Assembly (NCBI GenBank): GCA_009785655.1
Contig: WQVW01000086.1
Span: 1-7,001, forward strand
DNA: 7,001 bases
Source of the DNA: Oscillospiraceae bacterium
GTDB taxonomy: Bacteria > Bacillota > Clostridia > Oscillospirales > Oscillospiraceae
Direction of reading: 5' to 3'
Of this stretch, positions 6,884 through 7,001 are shown piece after piece. Made by a program: the position numbers and the translations under genes. How positions within the stretch are numbered: position 1 is the first letter of the stretch; each line of letters opens with the position of its first letter. Below the pieces are notes generated by a model. The model made no database searches and had not been told where the DNA came from. It worked only from the letters and a program-made list of their open reading frames with translations.

Positions 6884-7001
6884 TCACTTTCTCGCTATAA
6901 TAATACTTGTGTTTTCTATGATAACATTTGCCACATAAACCCGCGCGTCATCGCCGCTTTGGTGGGGGAAGTCGCCGATATAACGCCAGCCGTACTTTTC
7001 G
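6884..7001 (-). CDS. C-terminal fragment of a protein cut by the window edge
   Basis: A frame open from the right edge encodes 38 residues, from codon 7000-6998 to the TGA at 6884-6886. It begins EKYGWRYIGDF and ends IIENTSIIIARK. The stop overlaps the GAGGA ribosome binding site of the GNAT gene, whose ATG lies 10 nt further on, an arrangement typical of translationally coupled neighbours. That, together with the protein-like composition, is why I call it real. The EKYGW-YIGDF stretch resembles the final strand-turn of GNAT acetyltransferases, so this could be a second acetyltransferase, but the piece is too short to be sure. Confidence 0.55.
   Translation of the reverse strand, partial: EKYGWRYIGDFPHQSGDDARVYVANVIIENTSIIIARK

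Noticed and set aside
6896..6901. Plus-strand TATAAT suggesting a divergent promoter
   Set aside because: No acceptable -35 at 16-18 nt, and no plus-strand gene follows within the window.
6897..6924. Promoter for the GNAT gene (minus-strand TTATCA, 16 nt, TATTAT)
   Set aside because: The match is moderate (4 of 6 and 5 of 6) but lies inside the coding end of the upstream gene, and stop/ribosome-site overlap already explains GNAT expression. It may be used, but I cannot support it well.

Overview
The window is almost filled by one minus-strand gene cluster for the reductive half of fermentative butyrate synthesis. In transcription order (right to left) it holds etfB, etfA, an acyl-CoA (butyryl-CoA) dehydrogenase, a 4-hydroxybutyrate/butyryl-CoA:acetate-type CoA-transferase, a crotonase, and 3-hydroxybutyryl-CoA dehydrogenase (hbd), which runs off the left edge. 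Strong GGAGG-type ribosome binding sites, near-even base composition with AT-rich leaders, and this gene set point to an anaerobic butyrate-forming Firmicute, most likely class Clostridia. I cannot place it to genus.

Layout by region: 1-680 is hbd (3' end missing); 721-1497 crotonase; 1510-2826 CoA-transferase; 2845-3987 acyl-CoA dehydrogenase; 4011-5021 etfA; 5037-5834 etfB (alternative start 5840). Gaps between these genes are 12 to 40 nt, and each gene has its own ribosome binding site, so they probably form one polycistronic unit. It is probably driven by a TTGCGC-17-TATAAT promoter at 5899-5927. A perfect 8-bp inverted repeat (5886-5907) sits across the -10 box and the expected transcription start, and is a candidate operator. 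Right of this lies a separate minus-strand segment: a two-domain GNAT acetyltransferase (5995-6873), preceded by the last 38 codons of another gene (6884-7000) whose stop codon overlaps the ribosome binding site of the GNAT gene. I see no factor-independent terminator between the GNAT gene and etfB.

How the genes work together: hbd reduces acetoacetyl-CoA to 3-hydroxybutyryl-CoA, and crotonase dehydrates it to crotonyl-CoA. The acyl-CoA dehydrogenase with EtfAB reduces crotonyl-CoA to butyryl-CoA, in clostridia typically by NADH-driven flavin bifurcation that also reduces ferredoxin. The CoA-transferase then exchanges CoA with acetate to release butyrate and regenerate acetyl-CoA. The thiolase that would start the pathway is not in the window and may lie beyond the left edge. 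All six enzymes keep their recognisable catalytic residues. I see no mobile elements, RNA genes, CRISPR arrays or broken genes, and no evidence of a previously undescribed system.
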